From: Candidatus Acidiferrales bacterium
Lineage (GTDB): Bacteria; Acidobacteriota; Terriglobia; Acidiferrales; UBA7541
Assembly (NCBI GenBank): GCA_030037525.1
Contig: JASHRC010000073.1
Location: forward strand, 1-39,381
Length of the DNA: 39,381 bases
Direction of reading: 5' to 3'
Positions 8,461-16,076 of this stretch are shown here, piece by piece. Every line of letters starts with the position of its first letter. Position 1 is the first letter of the stretch. A model generated the notes under the pieces. The model saw only the letters and a list, made by a program, of their open reading frames with translations. It ran no database searches and was not told where the DNA came from. A program made the position numbers and the translations under genes.

Positions 8461-8489
8461 TTGACACTCCCGGAGCTGGTTTCCATAAT
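8461..8489 (+). promoter_or_regulatory. Near-consensus sigma-70 promoter, leaderless arrangement
   Basis: TTGACA (8461-8466), a 17-nt spacer, then CATAAT (8484-8489): eleven of twelve consensus positions at the ideal spacing. The next ATG begins at 8495, where transcription would be expected to start. No Shine-Dalgarno sequence precedes that ATG, which supports a leaderless mRNA. Confidence 0.65.
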
Positions 8490-8494
8490 CGGCT

Positions 8495-9277
8495 ATGGCG
8501 GCAAATTCCTTGAAAGAACGCGAGCAAGCTCACGAGCGGGCCCTCGAAGAGGCCGTTGCCCGGACTCTGCGCGACAACCTCGTTCCTTTGCAGCGCACTG
8601 CCGACGACCTGCAGCAGGCTTACGCCGATCTGGTGGCTGCCTGCTCGTCGAGCCGCCCCAGCAATGCGCTGCCAGCTATGCTTCGTGCGCAAACCGCCGC
8701 GGCCGCTCTGGCCGCAGGCCTCTCGGTGCTCTCGAATTTTGTCGCGGTTGCGCTCAGGCCGCGGGAAGAAAGTGGCCCGGAGGCGGCGGCAGCCTACGGC
8801 GAGGTGCACGCACCATCCGGCTTGGACGAGCCAGAAGCTCCGCCCGTGTCCGAGGACGGGTGGGCCGAGGTAGAGCAGGATGTTTCCAGCGAAATACCGC
8901 TGGATTCCCCGGTCGTGGAAGCCCTCGACGTTTCCGCGCCGCCAGCCGCGGCCGAGGTACCGGCCTTTGACATCTGCACGCTTCCGACCGATCTTCAGGA
9001 GCTGCATCGCCGCGCCAATCGAGTTGCCAAAGTGGCGATGCAGGACATCAAACTATTGCGCCCCAAGGAAGTCCAACTTGGCCGCAAGAACAAGGATATC
9101 TGCATCAGGTTACGAACTGACCTGGACAAGGCTCGAAAGGAATATGACCGCCGGTTCCGCAGCATTCAGGATCACCCCACCGATTACTTCCATCATTGGA
9201 TGGTCGAAATTTTGGGAGAGGGCGATTCCGCGGCGCTAGGAGAGTACCCCTATCCCTCGCCGGCACTTCAGCATTAG
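8495..9277 (+). CDS. Hypothetical protein, predicted helical, precedes the lytic transglycosylase
   Basis: A 260-residue protein that I do not recognise. Residues 1-75 are strongly helical and probably coiled coil (LKEREQAHERALEEAVART, then a DDLQQAY repeat and an Ala-rich helix around 62-85). Residues about 90-150 are acidic and Pro/Ala-rich, likely disordered. Residues 155-245 form a second helical block with many Lys/Arg/Asp, including DLQELHRRANRVAKVAMQDI and a YFHHWMVEIL end. There is no signal peptide or membrane segment, so it is cytoplasmic. Its stop is 10 bp before the transglycosylase start, so the two are co-transcribed from the promoter at 8461. The ATG sits at the expected transcription start with no ribosome site. 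Confidence 0.65.
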   Translation: MAANSLKEREQAHERALEEAVARTLRDNLVPLQRTADDLQQAYADLVAACSSSRPSNALPAMLRAQTAAAALAAGLSVLSNFVAVALRPREESGPEAAAAYGEVHAPSGLDEPEAPPVSEDGWAEVEQDVSSEIPLDSPVVEALDVSAPPAAAEVPAFDICTLPTDLQELHRRANRVAKVAMQDIKLLRPKEVQLGRKNKDICIRLRTDLDKARKEYDRRFRSIQDHPTDYFHHWMVEILGEGDSAALGEYPYPSPALQH

Positions 9278-9287
9278 TATCTTCCGT

Positions 9288-11507
9288 ATGAGCTTTTCCG
9301 GCCGGCTCGCTGCGATCTCCGTCGCGTTGGTGTTTCTCTGGTCTCCCGGCTTCGCCAGGGCGGCGGCTAAATCGCCCGCCGCTTCCGCGCGCGAACCGGC
9401 CTTCACAGAAAAACAGCTCGAGAGGCTGGCCCGTTCTCTGAAAGGCCCAGGGGCGGGCCAGGCCTACGCGCAATTGAGCTCCGTGGCGATGCAGAAGTCT
9501 TCCGGCACTTTGGGCATACGTGCAGCTCTCGCGCTCGGCTGTTTCGATTACGGCAAGGGCCGTTATCTGCAGGCGCTGAAGTGGTTAGAGCGCGCGAAAA
9601 ACGACCCACTGCTGGCCGACTATAGTCTCTACTGGACCGCCGAGACCCATCTGGCGCAAGGCCGCAGCGCCGACGCGCTCGCCGAACTGAAGCAATTCCG
9701 GCGGGAGTATCCCGATTCGGCGATTACCGACGAGGTACTCCAGTCGCTCGGCGAAGCTGCGATGGCCTCAAATCAGCCAGCCGATGCGGTCGGCGCGCTG
9801 GAGGCCGCCGCCCTGACCTCCGAGAAGCCCGACCTGCTTTTGCTCCGCGGCGAGGCCCGCGAGCGAACCAACGACCTCGTCGGTGCGGCTGTCGATTACG
9901 AGGCGGTCTATGTGCGTTTCCCCACGAGCGAACAGGCGCACGAAGCAAGTGTGAAGCTGAGCTTCCTGCGCAGCAGTCTCGGCGACAAATTCCCGCAGCT
10001 GTCGGCGGCCCAACGACTCGAACACGCCTCCACACTGTTTGCGGAGAGGGATTGGCCGGACGCGCGCAGCGAATACTCCCTCCTCTTGCCGGAACTTTCT
10101 GGAGCGGATCGCGAGCGCGCCGAACTGCGTATCCTAGAGTGCGGTGTGTCTCTGAGCGGCGGGCCTTCGGAGTTAGCGGCTCTCCCAATCACCAACCCCG
10201 AAGTCGATGCCGAACGTTTTGGTTCGCTTGCCGACTACTATCGCTCGCAGCAGGATGAGACGCAAATGACGGCTGCGGTTGAGGCCGCCGTCACACGCGC
10301 GCCGCATAGTCCGGAGGCCGAGTCCGCGCTTTTCCTGGCGGGGAATTACTACTGGGTCGAGCTCAATCGGGACCGTGCGGCGAGCTATTACAGGCGGGTG
10401 GAAGAAGACTTCCCGACGGCGGCCGATGCGACTGCCGCGCAGTGGCGCGTGGCGTGGACGTCGGTGCTGAAGCGTCAGCCCGATTCGGTGGACTTGCTGA
10501 AAGAGCATTTGCGCCGCTTCCCCGGTTCCCCGTACACGTCGGATGCATTGTACTGGCTCGGCCGCTTGGCCGAGGAGGCTGGCCAGCCAACCCTGGCGCG
10601 GAGCTACTACGTCAAATTGGCCGATCGATACCCGCAGAATTACTTCGAACAACTGGCTTCCGAGCGTCTTCGCGCGCTCGGCCGGGAGCCGGTCGAGGTA
10701 TCCGATGTAGTCGCCGAGATTCCGGCCGTTTCGGCGATACCCAAACTGGACGGTGCGATCCCGCTTGCGGCAGTGGGCCACCGCGCGCGTGCCCAAGCTC
10801 TGCGTTCGATTGCTTTCGATGCCTCGGCGGAACTCGAGCTGCGTGCGGCTTATGACCGGACCGGTGCGCCGCGCCTGCTATTGGAGGTGGCCCAGACCGC
10901 CGCAACGGCGGGCCATTACGGCTCGGCGATTGTCGCCATACGGCAGATTTTTCCGCAGCTCGAATCGCAGCCGTTTCTGGAAGTGCCACGCGAAGTTTGG
11001 ATGACCGCCTATTCCTTACCGTTCGAGCCATCGATCCGACGCTGGTCGGCTCGCGTCGGACTCGATCCCCTGCTGGTCGCAGGACTGGTTCATCAGGAGT
11101 CCGCCTTCGACCCCGAGGCGCGCTCGCCCAAGAATGCCATCGGGTTGATGCAGCTTCTGCCTGGGACGGCTCGGCTGCTGGCGCGCCAACAGAAGATCCG
11201 CTACTCTCGCTTCCGCCTCACCGATCCCGACTACAATGTCCGGCTCGGCACTGCCTATTTTGCCCAACTCGTAAAAGAGTTTGGCAGTACGGAAGCGGCG
11301 CTGGCCGCCTATAATGCCGGCGAGGATCGCGTCGAGTTTTGGACTATCGGACAGACCTATCGCGAGACGGCCGAATTTGTCGATTCGATTCCGTTCAGCG
11401 AAACGCGCCAGTACGTTCAAATCATTGCACGGAATACCGAGATCTATCACCGGCTCTATGGACCTCAAAACGACTCCAGCGGTGCCCGCGTCAGCGGCGG
11501 CCACTAG
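9288..11507 (+). CDS. slt: Slt-type soluble lytic transglycosylase with TPR-like superhelix
   Basis: A 739-residue periplasmic enzyme that cleaves the MurNAc-GlcNAc bond of peptidoglycan with formation of 1,6-anhydromuramic acid. Residues 1-25 are a signal peptide (ending ARAAA). Residues about 60-550 are a long alpha-alpha superhelix with TPR-like units, as in the ring of Slt70. The catalytic SLT domain lies at about 580-725, with the family motifs HQESAFDP (catalytic Glu604), GLMQLLP (619-625) and AYNAG (674-678). Its length is slightly above that of Escherichia coli Slt70. It is 10 bp behind the upstream hypothetical gene, and its last 50 nt overlap the following aminotransferase gene in another frame. 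The family call is firm. Confidence 0.93.
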   Translation: MSFSGRLAAISVALVFLWSPGFARAAAKSPAASAREPAFTEKQLERLARSLKGPGAGQAYAQLSSVAMQKSSGTLGIRAALALGCFDYGKGRYLQALKWLERAKNDPLLADYSLYWTAETHLAQGRSADALAELKQFRREYPDSAITDEVLQSLGEAAMASNQPADAVGALEAAALTSEKPDLLLLRGEARERTNDLVGAAVDYEAVYVRFPTSEQAHEASVKLSFLRSSLGDKFPQLSAAQRLEHASTLFAERDWPDARSEYSLLLPELSGADRERAELRILECGVSLSGGPSELAALPITNPEVDAERFGSLADYYRSQQDETQMTAAVEAAVTRAPHSPEAESALFLAGNYYWVELNRDRAASYYRRVEEDFPTAADATAAQWRVAWTSVLKRQPDSVDLLKEHLRRFPGSPYTSDALYWLGRLAEEAGQPTLARSYYVKLADRYPQNYFEQLASERLRALGREPVEVSDVVAEIPAVSAIPKLDGAIPLAAVGHRARAQALRSIAFDASAELELRAAYDRTGAPRLLLEVAQTAATAGHYGSAIVAIRQIFPQLESQPFLEVPREVWMTAYSLPFEPSIRRWSARVGLDPLLVAGLVHQESAFDPEARSPKNAIGLMQLLPGTARLLARQQKIRYSRFRLTDPDYNVRLGTAYFAQLVKEFGSTEAALAAYNAGEDRVEFWTIGQTYRETAEFVDSIPFSETRQYVQIIARNTEIYHRLYGPQNDSSGARVSGGH

Positions 11508-12666
11508 CCCTAGACTCTCCGCGAAAGCCGAGCGTTTCACCGAATCGGTGATCCGTGAAATGACACGGCTCGCCCTCCAACATGGCGCTGTCAATCTTTC
11601 GCAGGGCTTTCCCGATTTTCCCGCTCCGCCGGAAATCAAGAACGCCGCAAAAGCGGCGATCGATGCCGATCTGAACCAGTATGCCATTACCTGGGGAGCG
11701 AAGAAGTTCCGCGACGCGATCGCCGCGAATTTCGAGCGTATGCAGGGCATCGCTGTAGACCCCGAGCGCGAAATCACGGTCTGTTGCGGGTCGACTGAAG
11801 CCATGCTCTCGGCGATGATGGCCATCATCAATCCCGGCGACGAAGTGGTTGTGTTCGAGCCTTTCTACGAGAACTATGGCCCCGATGCGATCCTTTCCGG
11901 TGCTACTCCGCGTTTCGTCAGGCTGCATCCGCCGGATTGGACGTTCGATTCCTCGGAATTGGCTGCGGCGTTCGGTCCGGCAACGAAAGCGATCATTCTC
12001 AATACACCGAACAATCCGACCGGCAAAGTCTTCGATCGCGCCGAGCTGGAAACCATTCGCGACCTCTGTCTTCGTTGGAACGCGTTTGCGATCACCGACG
12101 AGATCTACGAGCACATGCTCTATGACGGCGCGCATCATATCTCGCTCGCCACCATCGAGGGCATGCGTGATCGCACCATTACGATCAACGCTCTTTCGAA
12201 AACCTACAGTGTCACCGGCTGGCGCGTGGGATGGGCCATAGCCGCGCCTGGGGTCACCGCGGCCGTTCGCAAGGTGCACGATTTTGTAACCGTGGGAGCA
12301 GCCGCGCCGCTCCAGGAAGCCGGAGTCGTCGCCCTCGGGATGCCTCGGACGTATTACGAAACTCTGGCCCGCGAATATCTCGCCAGGCGCGACCGCTTGC
12401 TGGGGATTCTGAGTCAGGCCGGATTTCGCTGCTTCCAGCCGCGGGGAGCCTACTACATCATGACGGACATCTCCCGATTCGGCTTCCCCGACGACGTGGC
12501 CTTTGCGAGATATCTGGTGAAAGAAATTGGCGTTGCTGCCGTGCCCGGGTCAAGCTTCTATCGCGATCCGGCCGACGGGCGAACGCACCTGCGCTTTACC
12601 TTCTGCAAAAAGGAATCGACCTTCGAGGCCGCCGCCGAGCGCCTGTCGCGATTAAGCCGCAAGTAG
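11458..12666 (+). CDS. PLP-dependent class I aminotransferase (methionine/kynurenine aminotransferase-like)
   Basis: A 402-residue fold-type I aminotransferase. Family landmarks: NLSQGFPDFPAP near residue 46, the phosphate-loop GSTEAML (111-117), NTPNNPTGK (182-190), ITDEIYEHM with the PLP-N1 aspartate (D214), ALSKTYSVTGWRVGW with Schiff-base lysine K248, and a C-terminal THLRFTFCK with the substrate-carboxylate arginine. The QGFPDF and ITDEIYEHMLYD wording is that of the YbdL/KAT/MtnE group, which uses methionine, glutamine or aromatic amino acids; the true substrate cannot be fixed from sequence. The first ATG that keeps the family N-terminus is at 11458, inside the end of the transglycosylase gene. 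This gives a 50-nt out-of-frame overlap and implies coupled expression. A longer open frame upstream is only the shadow of that gene. Confidence 0.88.
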   Translation: MDLKTTPAVPASAAATSPRLSAKAERFTESVIREMTRLALQHGAVNLSQGFPDFPAPPEIKNAAKAAIDADLNQYAITWGAKKFRDAIAANFERMQGIAVDPEREITVCCGSTEAMLSAMMAIINPGDEVVVFEPFYENYGPDAILSGATPRFVRLHPPDWTFDSSELAAAFGPATKAIILNTPNNPTGKVFDRAELETIRDLCLRWNAFAITDEIYEHMLYDGAHHISLATIEGMRDRTITINALSKTYSVTGWRVGWAIAAPGVTAAVRKVHDFVTVGAAAPLQEAGVVALGMPRTYYETLAREYLARRDRLLGILSQAGFRCFQPRGAYYIMTDISRFGFPDDVAFARYLVKEIGVAAVPGSSFYRDPADGRTHLRFTFCKKESTFEAAAERLSRLSRK

Positions 12667-12713
12667 CTGTTTTCATCTGCTCTCGGTTGGTCGGGATCTG
12701 CCCCCATTGCGCT

Positions 12714-14111
12714 TCACCCGCTCAAATCAAAGGTTTGCTGATATTCCGGTATGGTAACCGGCCAGTGGTACGCGGTCGTGATCGCCGTCTGAAACCCGTC
12801 GAGCGCACTGGGCTCGCCGTGAACCAAGAACGTCTGACGTGGCTTCGCCTCGATACCCGCGAGCCACCGCAACAGTTCGCTCTGCCCGGCGTGCGCGGAA
12901 AGCTGTCCGACATCCACAATTTCAGCGCGCACCGGAACCTGCTCGTGAAACAAGCGGAGGTACTTTGCGCCGTCCAAGAGCAGCCGTCCGCCGGATCCCT
13001 CGGCCTGGTAGCCGACCAGCATCACCGTGTTGCGGGAATCGGGCAGTCGCCGTGCCAGGTGGTGCTTGATGCGTCCTCCGGTGATCATTCCGCTGGCGGA
13101 AATAATGATCGACGGCGTAACCACGTCATTGATTTTTTTGGATTCTTCGACCGTACGGGTCATGTGCACTTCATGGCAATTCAGCGGATCGTGGTTGCCG
13201 CTGGTTTCCAGTGCGCTGAATTCGGCGTCATGATCCTCATGATGCGTCAGGTACAGTGCGGTTACGTCGATCGCCATCGGGCTATCGACAAAGACCGGCA
13301 GACGCGGGATCCGCTGCTGCTCCTCGAGCCTGCGAAGGTAATACATCAGTGTCTGCGTTCGTCCCACTGTGAAGGCCGGAATCACGACCGAGCCCCCGCG
13401 CTTCGCGGTGCGGCTGACGACGTCGGCGAGTCGGTCCTCGATCGAATCGGTCGGATGATCGCGGTCCCCGTAGGTCGATTCGCAGAGCAGAAAATCCGCG
13501 CCTTTTGGAGATTCGGGATCCTTCAGAATCGGCTGATCGTAGCGGCCCACATCCCCGGAGAAAACCACCAGCGTCTGCCTGCCGTTCTCTTTGATCGTCA
13601 GCTCCAGCCAGGAAGAGCCGAGGATGTGCCCTGCGTCGTGCGGGCGGACGGAAAACTGCGGGCTAATCGCGAAGGTCTCGGCACGAGCCATCACCCGGAA
13701 TCGATCGAGTGCTGCCCGCGCCTCGACGACGGTGTAGAGCGGCAGTGGCGGCTTATGGGCGCTGTAGCCTTTTTTCGCCGCGTACTGCGCGTCCTCCTCC
13801 TGCAGGTGAGCAGAATCAGGAAGCAGAAGCGCGCACAGCTCGTGGGTTGCGGCATTGGAGTAGATCGGCCCCCGGAAGCCTTCTCGGACCAGGCGCGGCA
13901 GATAGCCCGTGTGGTCGATGTGAGCGTGCGTGAGCAGGACCCAGTCGATGGTCGAGGCATCGATAGGCAGCTTCTCCCAATTCCGCTGCTTTAATTCCTT
14001 CGAGCCTTCAAACAGCCCGCAATCGACCAGCAACCTCTTGCCTGCAGCTTCGACCAGGTATTTCGATCCGGTTACGGTTCGCGCTGCACCTAGAAATGTG
14101 ATTTTCGCCAT
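12714..14111 (-). CDS. Beta-CASP metallo-beta-lactamase-fold RNA-processing hydrolase
   Basis: A 465-residue protein of the bacterial CPSF73-like/TTHA0252 group: metallo-beta-lactamase fold with an inserted beta-CASP domain, acting as a zinc-dependent endo/5'-exoribonuclease. It has the zinc motif HAHIDH (62-67) with THAH before it, HDAGHILGSSW, and FSGDVGRYDQPIL. The beta-CASP signatures are also present: PAFTVGRTQ, VFVDSPMA and ISASGMITGGR (motif B), then QLSAHAGQSELL (motif C His) and a final LVHGEP. All ligands appear intact. ATG at 14111 is the family start (MAKITFLGAA). Longer open frame upstream runs antisense through the tRNA gene and is not coding. It converges with the aminotransferase gene (47 bp between stops). 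Confidence 0.93.
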   Translation of the reverse strand: MAKITFLGAARTVTGSKYLVEAAGKRLLVDCGLFEGSKELKQRNWEKLPIDASTIDWVLLTHAHIDHTGYLPRLVREGFRGPIYSNAATHELCALLLPDSAHLQEEDAQYAAKKGYSAHKPPLPLYTVVEARAALDRFRVMARAETFAISPQFSVRPHDAGHILGSSWLELTIKENGRQTLVVFSGDVGRYDQPILKDPESPKGADFLLCESTYGDRDHPTDSIEDRLADVVSRTAKRGGSVVIPAFTVGRTQTLMYYLRRLEEQQRIPRLPVFVDSPMAIDVTALYLTHHEDHDAEFSALETSGNHDPLNCHEVHMTRTVEESKKINDVVTPSIIISASGMITGGRIKHHLARRLPDSRNTVMLVGYQAEGSGGRLLLDGAKYLRLFHEQVPVRAEIVDVGQLSAHAGQSELLRWLAGIEAKPRQTFLVHGEPSALDGFQTAITTAYHWPVTIPEYQQTFDLSG

Positions 14112-14194
14112 GGACCAGATTCTAATGTACCTACGGCGAACGGCCGGGAAAGTTTCTGGCCCCGGGTCCCCAGTGGACACAAACCGGAGTGCGT

Positions 14195-14224
14195 TTGACC
14201 GCTCGCACACCCCAGTGCTATAAA
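14195..14224 (+). promoter_or_regulatory. Promoter of the tRNA-Ala gene
   Basis: TTGACC (14195-14200), an 18-nt spacer and TATAAA (14219-14224). The expected transcription start is about 15 nt before the tRNA. Placement and match support a sigma-70 promoter. Confidence 0.6.
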
Positions 14225-14246
14225 GGCAGGTGGATTCAGTGCCGGT

Positions 14247-14322
14247 GGGGCCGTGGCGCAGTTGGGAGCGCGCCTCGATGGCATCGAGGAGGTCGAGGGT
14301 TCGAATCCCTTCGGCTCCACCA
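14247..14322 (+). tRNA. tRNA-Ala (anticodon GGC), CCA encoded
   Basis: A 76-nt cloverleaf can be folded by eye. The acceptor GGGGCCG pairs with CGGCTCC, D-stem GCGC with GCGC, anticodon stem CCTCG with CGAGG around the loop ATGGCAT (anticodon GGC), and T-stem GAGGG with CCCTT around TTCGAAT. The acceptor contains the G3-U70 wobble pair, the main alanine identity element. The 3' CCA is encoded in the DNA. It reads GCC/GCT codons, which are frequent in this GC-rich sequence. It stands alone between the beta-CASP gene and the sigma-factor gene. Confidence 0.96.
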
Positions 14323-14515
14323 GTTTCGGGCTCCCGCAAAGCTGGGCGGTATCGCTTTCCGCCCTGTCGGCTGTGCCAGCCCGCTATGGTCAAGTTGTTG
14401 AAAGTGAACGACTTAAGATTACGCTGGGCTGCTACGGTACTTTGGTCGTATTCTTTTGGAAGTTGTTTTTCCGCTATGCTTCAGAAACCTAAGCGCCCAA
14501 CCGGTGTCTAAATGA

Positions 14516-15289
14516 ATGGAGAGGCACACGGCCGGGAGCGCGGTGGAACCGATGGCTGAGCTGGCACAAAGCCTGTCCTGGGTGCGTGACGAGGCGGAGC
14601 TGGTCGCTGAACTTCAGGCCGGGTCCGATTCCGCCTTCGACTACCTGATCACCTACTATCATTCGAGTGTCTACAATTTGGTGTACGGGATTGTTTCCGA
14701 CGCGGCCGATGCCGCCGACGTGACGCAGGAGGTCTTTCTCCGCGTTTTTCGGAGCATTCGTGGCTTTCGCCGCAGCAGTTCTCTCAAGACATGGCTCTAT
14801 CGCGTTTCGGTGCGTCAGGCGCTCAATCATCGCCGCTGGTGCTGGCGGCACCACCGCCAGCAGGTTTCGATCGATGCCGACGGCCCCGAGAACGGCCCGG
14901 CGCGCGAGCTGGAAGATGGCGATGCCACTCCTTTCGAGCAGTGTGCCGCGCACGAGATCGAGAGCACCGTCCGGCGCGCGCTCAGTCGAGTCCCGCCCGT
15001 TTTCCGCAGCGCAGTGATTCTACGTGACCTCGAGGGGCTGTCGTATGAAGAGGTCGCCGAAGTCCTCGAAGTTTCCGTGGGCACCGTGAAATCTCGCATC
15101 CTGCGGGGGCGCAGGATGTTGAGGGAAATTCTCGATCCGCTTCTGCATGCTGCCGAAGTTCACTCTCGGGATACGCCGGGCCACAGTGTGACGGTGTCGC
15201 GCCGCCAGCATGAGAAGATTCATTTTGTCGCGCCTGCAGAAATCGTCGGCGCGCCCCGGCCCAGCGAAGCGCAGGCGGGTGAGCCATGA
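14516..15289 (+). CDS. ECF-type RNA polymerase sigma factor
   Basis: A 257-residue sigma-70 family protein with only regions 2 and 4, as in ECF/RpoE sigma factors. Region 2 (about 28-105) includes DAADVTQEVFLRVFRSI and SSLKTWLYRVSVRQALNHRR. Region 4 (about 150-205) includes VFRSAVILRDLEGLSYEEVAEVLE and VSVGTVKSRILRGRRMLRE. A Gln/Asp-rich linker of about 40 residues joins them, and about 45 residues past region 4 are extra and probably flexible. Its last 4 nt (ATGA) overlap the anti-sigma gene, the usual arrangement for a sigma/anti-sigma pair. Start is ATG at 14516; the ATG at 14552 (MAELAQSL) is also possible. The regulon is unknown; the envelope genes downstream are candidates by position only. 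Confidence 0.9.
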   Translation: MERHTAGSAVEPMAELAQSLSWVRDEAELVAELQAGSDSAFDYLITYYHSSVYNLVYGIVSDAADAADVTQEVFLRVFRSIRGFRRSSSLKTWLYRVSVRQALNHRRWCWRHHRQQVSIDADGPENGPARELEDGDATPFEQCAAHEIESTVRRALSRVPPVFRSAVILRDLEGLSYEEVAEVLEVSVGTVKSRILRGRRMLREILDPLLHAAEVHSRDTPGHSVTVSRRQHEKIHFVAPAEIVGAPRPSEAQAGEP

Positions 15290-15975
15290 ACTGCCGCGAA
15301 GCCCAACATTATCTCCCCGGATATATGGATGGTGCCGTCCTTGCCCGGCGACGCGCCCATCTGCGTCGCCACCTGGACAGTTGCGCAAGTTGCCGTCGCG
15401 AACTGGAGCGATACCGCATCCTTGCCAGCCACCTCGCCAAGGTGGAGCCCATCGTTCCGCCCGCCGATTTGGCGATGCGGATTCGGGTCGAGACATCACG
15501 CAAGCGTTCCTGGTGGTCGATGCCGGGACAGATGTGGGACCGCGCCGTTCTCATAACGCAGAATATCCTCAAGCCCCTGGCATTTCCGGCGACCGGAGGT
15601 GTTCTGGCGGCGATCGCCATTTTCCTGTTTGTCACTCAGGGCATGCTCGTCGGCCTGACGGTGAGCGCAGGGGCTGACGACCTGCCGCTGAACCTCGTGC
15701 AACCGGCTGAGCTGGAAAGCCTGGCTCCTTTTCCCATCACCGATATCGACGATGGTCGCGCCAACGCGGGTGCTCTGCTTCTGGAAGCGACCGTAGACGC
15801 GCAGGGTCAGGTCGTCTACTACAAGATTCTCTCCGGTCCTACCAATGCGGCGCTCGAGCGCCAGATCGATCAGGTCCTTTTGTTCTCCCGCTTCCGCCCA
15901 CAATCGGAGTTTGGACGTCCGATGGGCGGTGGCCGGGTGTTGTTGAACTTCAGCGAAGTTCGCGTCCGCGGCTAA
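15286..15975 (+). CDS. Membrane anti-sigma factor with zinc-finger N-terminus and TonB-like C-terminal domain
   Basis: A 229-residue protein. Residues 1-40 are a zinc-binding anti-sigma domain (ZAS) with C3 and the H29-x3-C33-x2-C36 motif; this part should hold the ECF sigma factor in the cytoplasm. A single transmembrane helix spans about 100-125 (GGVLAAIAIFLFVTQ). Residues about 155-226 face the periplasm and look like a TonB C-terminal-type beta-alpha-beta domain. The pattern is EATVDAQGQVVYYKILSGP, then a helix (ALERQIDQVLLFSRFRP) and a last strand GGGRVLLNFSEVRV. That domain normally binds periplasmic or outer-membrane partners, so it may be the signal sensor. The gene overlaps the sigma gene by 4 nt and is almost certainly its regulator. 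The TonB-like assignment rests on pattern reading. Confidence 0.85.
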   Translation: MNCREAQHYLPGYMDGAVLARRRAHLRRHLDSCASCRRELERYRILASHLAKVEPIVPPADLAMRIRVETSRKRSWWSMPGQMWDRAVLITQNILKPLAFPATGGVLAAIAIFLFVTQGMLVGLTVSAGADDLPLNLVQPAELESLAPFPITDIDDGRANAGALLLEATVDAQGQVVYYKILSGPTNAALERQIDQVLLFSRFRPQSEFGRPMGGGRVLLNFSEVRVRG

Positions 15976-15992
15976 TCGGCTCCGAGTGAGGG

Positions 15993-16021
15993 TTGACTCC
16001 GTTCCTCCTGCTCGCTAGAGT
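15993..16021 (+). promoter_or_regulatory. Possible promoter for the TPR-protein operon
   Basis: TTGACT (15993-15998), a 17-nt spacer and TAGAGT (16016-16021), in the 101-bp gap between the anti-sigma gene and the next gene. Transcription would begin near 16028. It would let the downstream genes be expressed without the sigma-factor promoter. Confidence 0.45.
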
Positions 16022-16076
16022 TTGGGTGTCATTGGAGACCTCCGGCGACGCGCGCCGGGCCTAGATCGGACACCTC

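Noticed and set aside
12231-13994. 587-codon plus-strand frame over the aminotransferase end and the beta-CASP gene
   Set aside because: Antisense shadow; the minus-strand protein has all zinc-site motifs.
14112-14393. N-terminal extension of the beta-CASP frame through the tRNA gene
   Set aside because: The translated part is antisense tRNA sequence; the family start is ATG at 14111.
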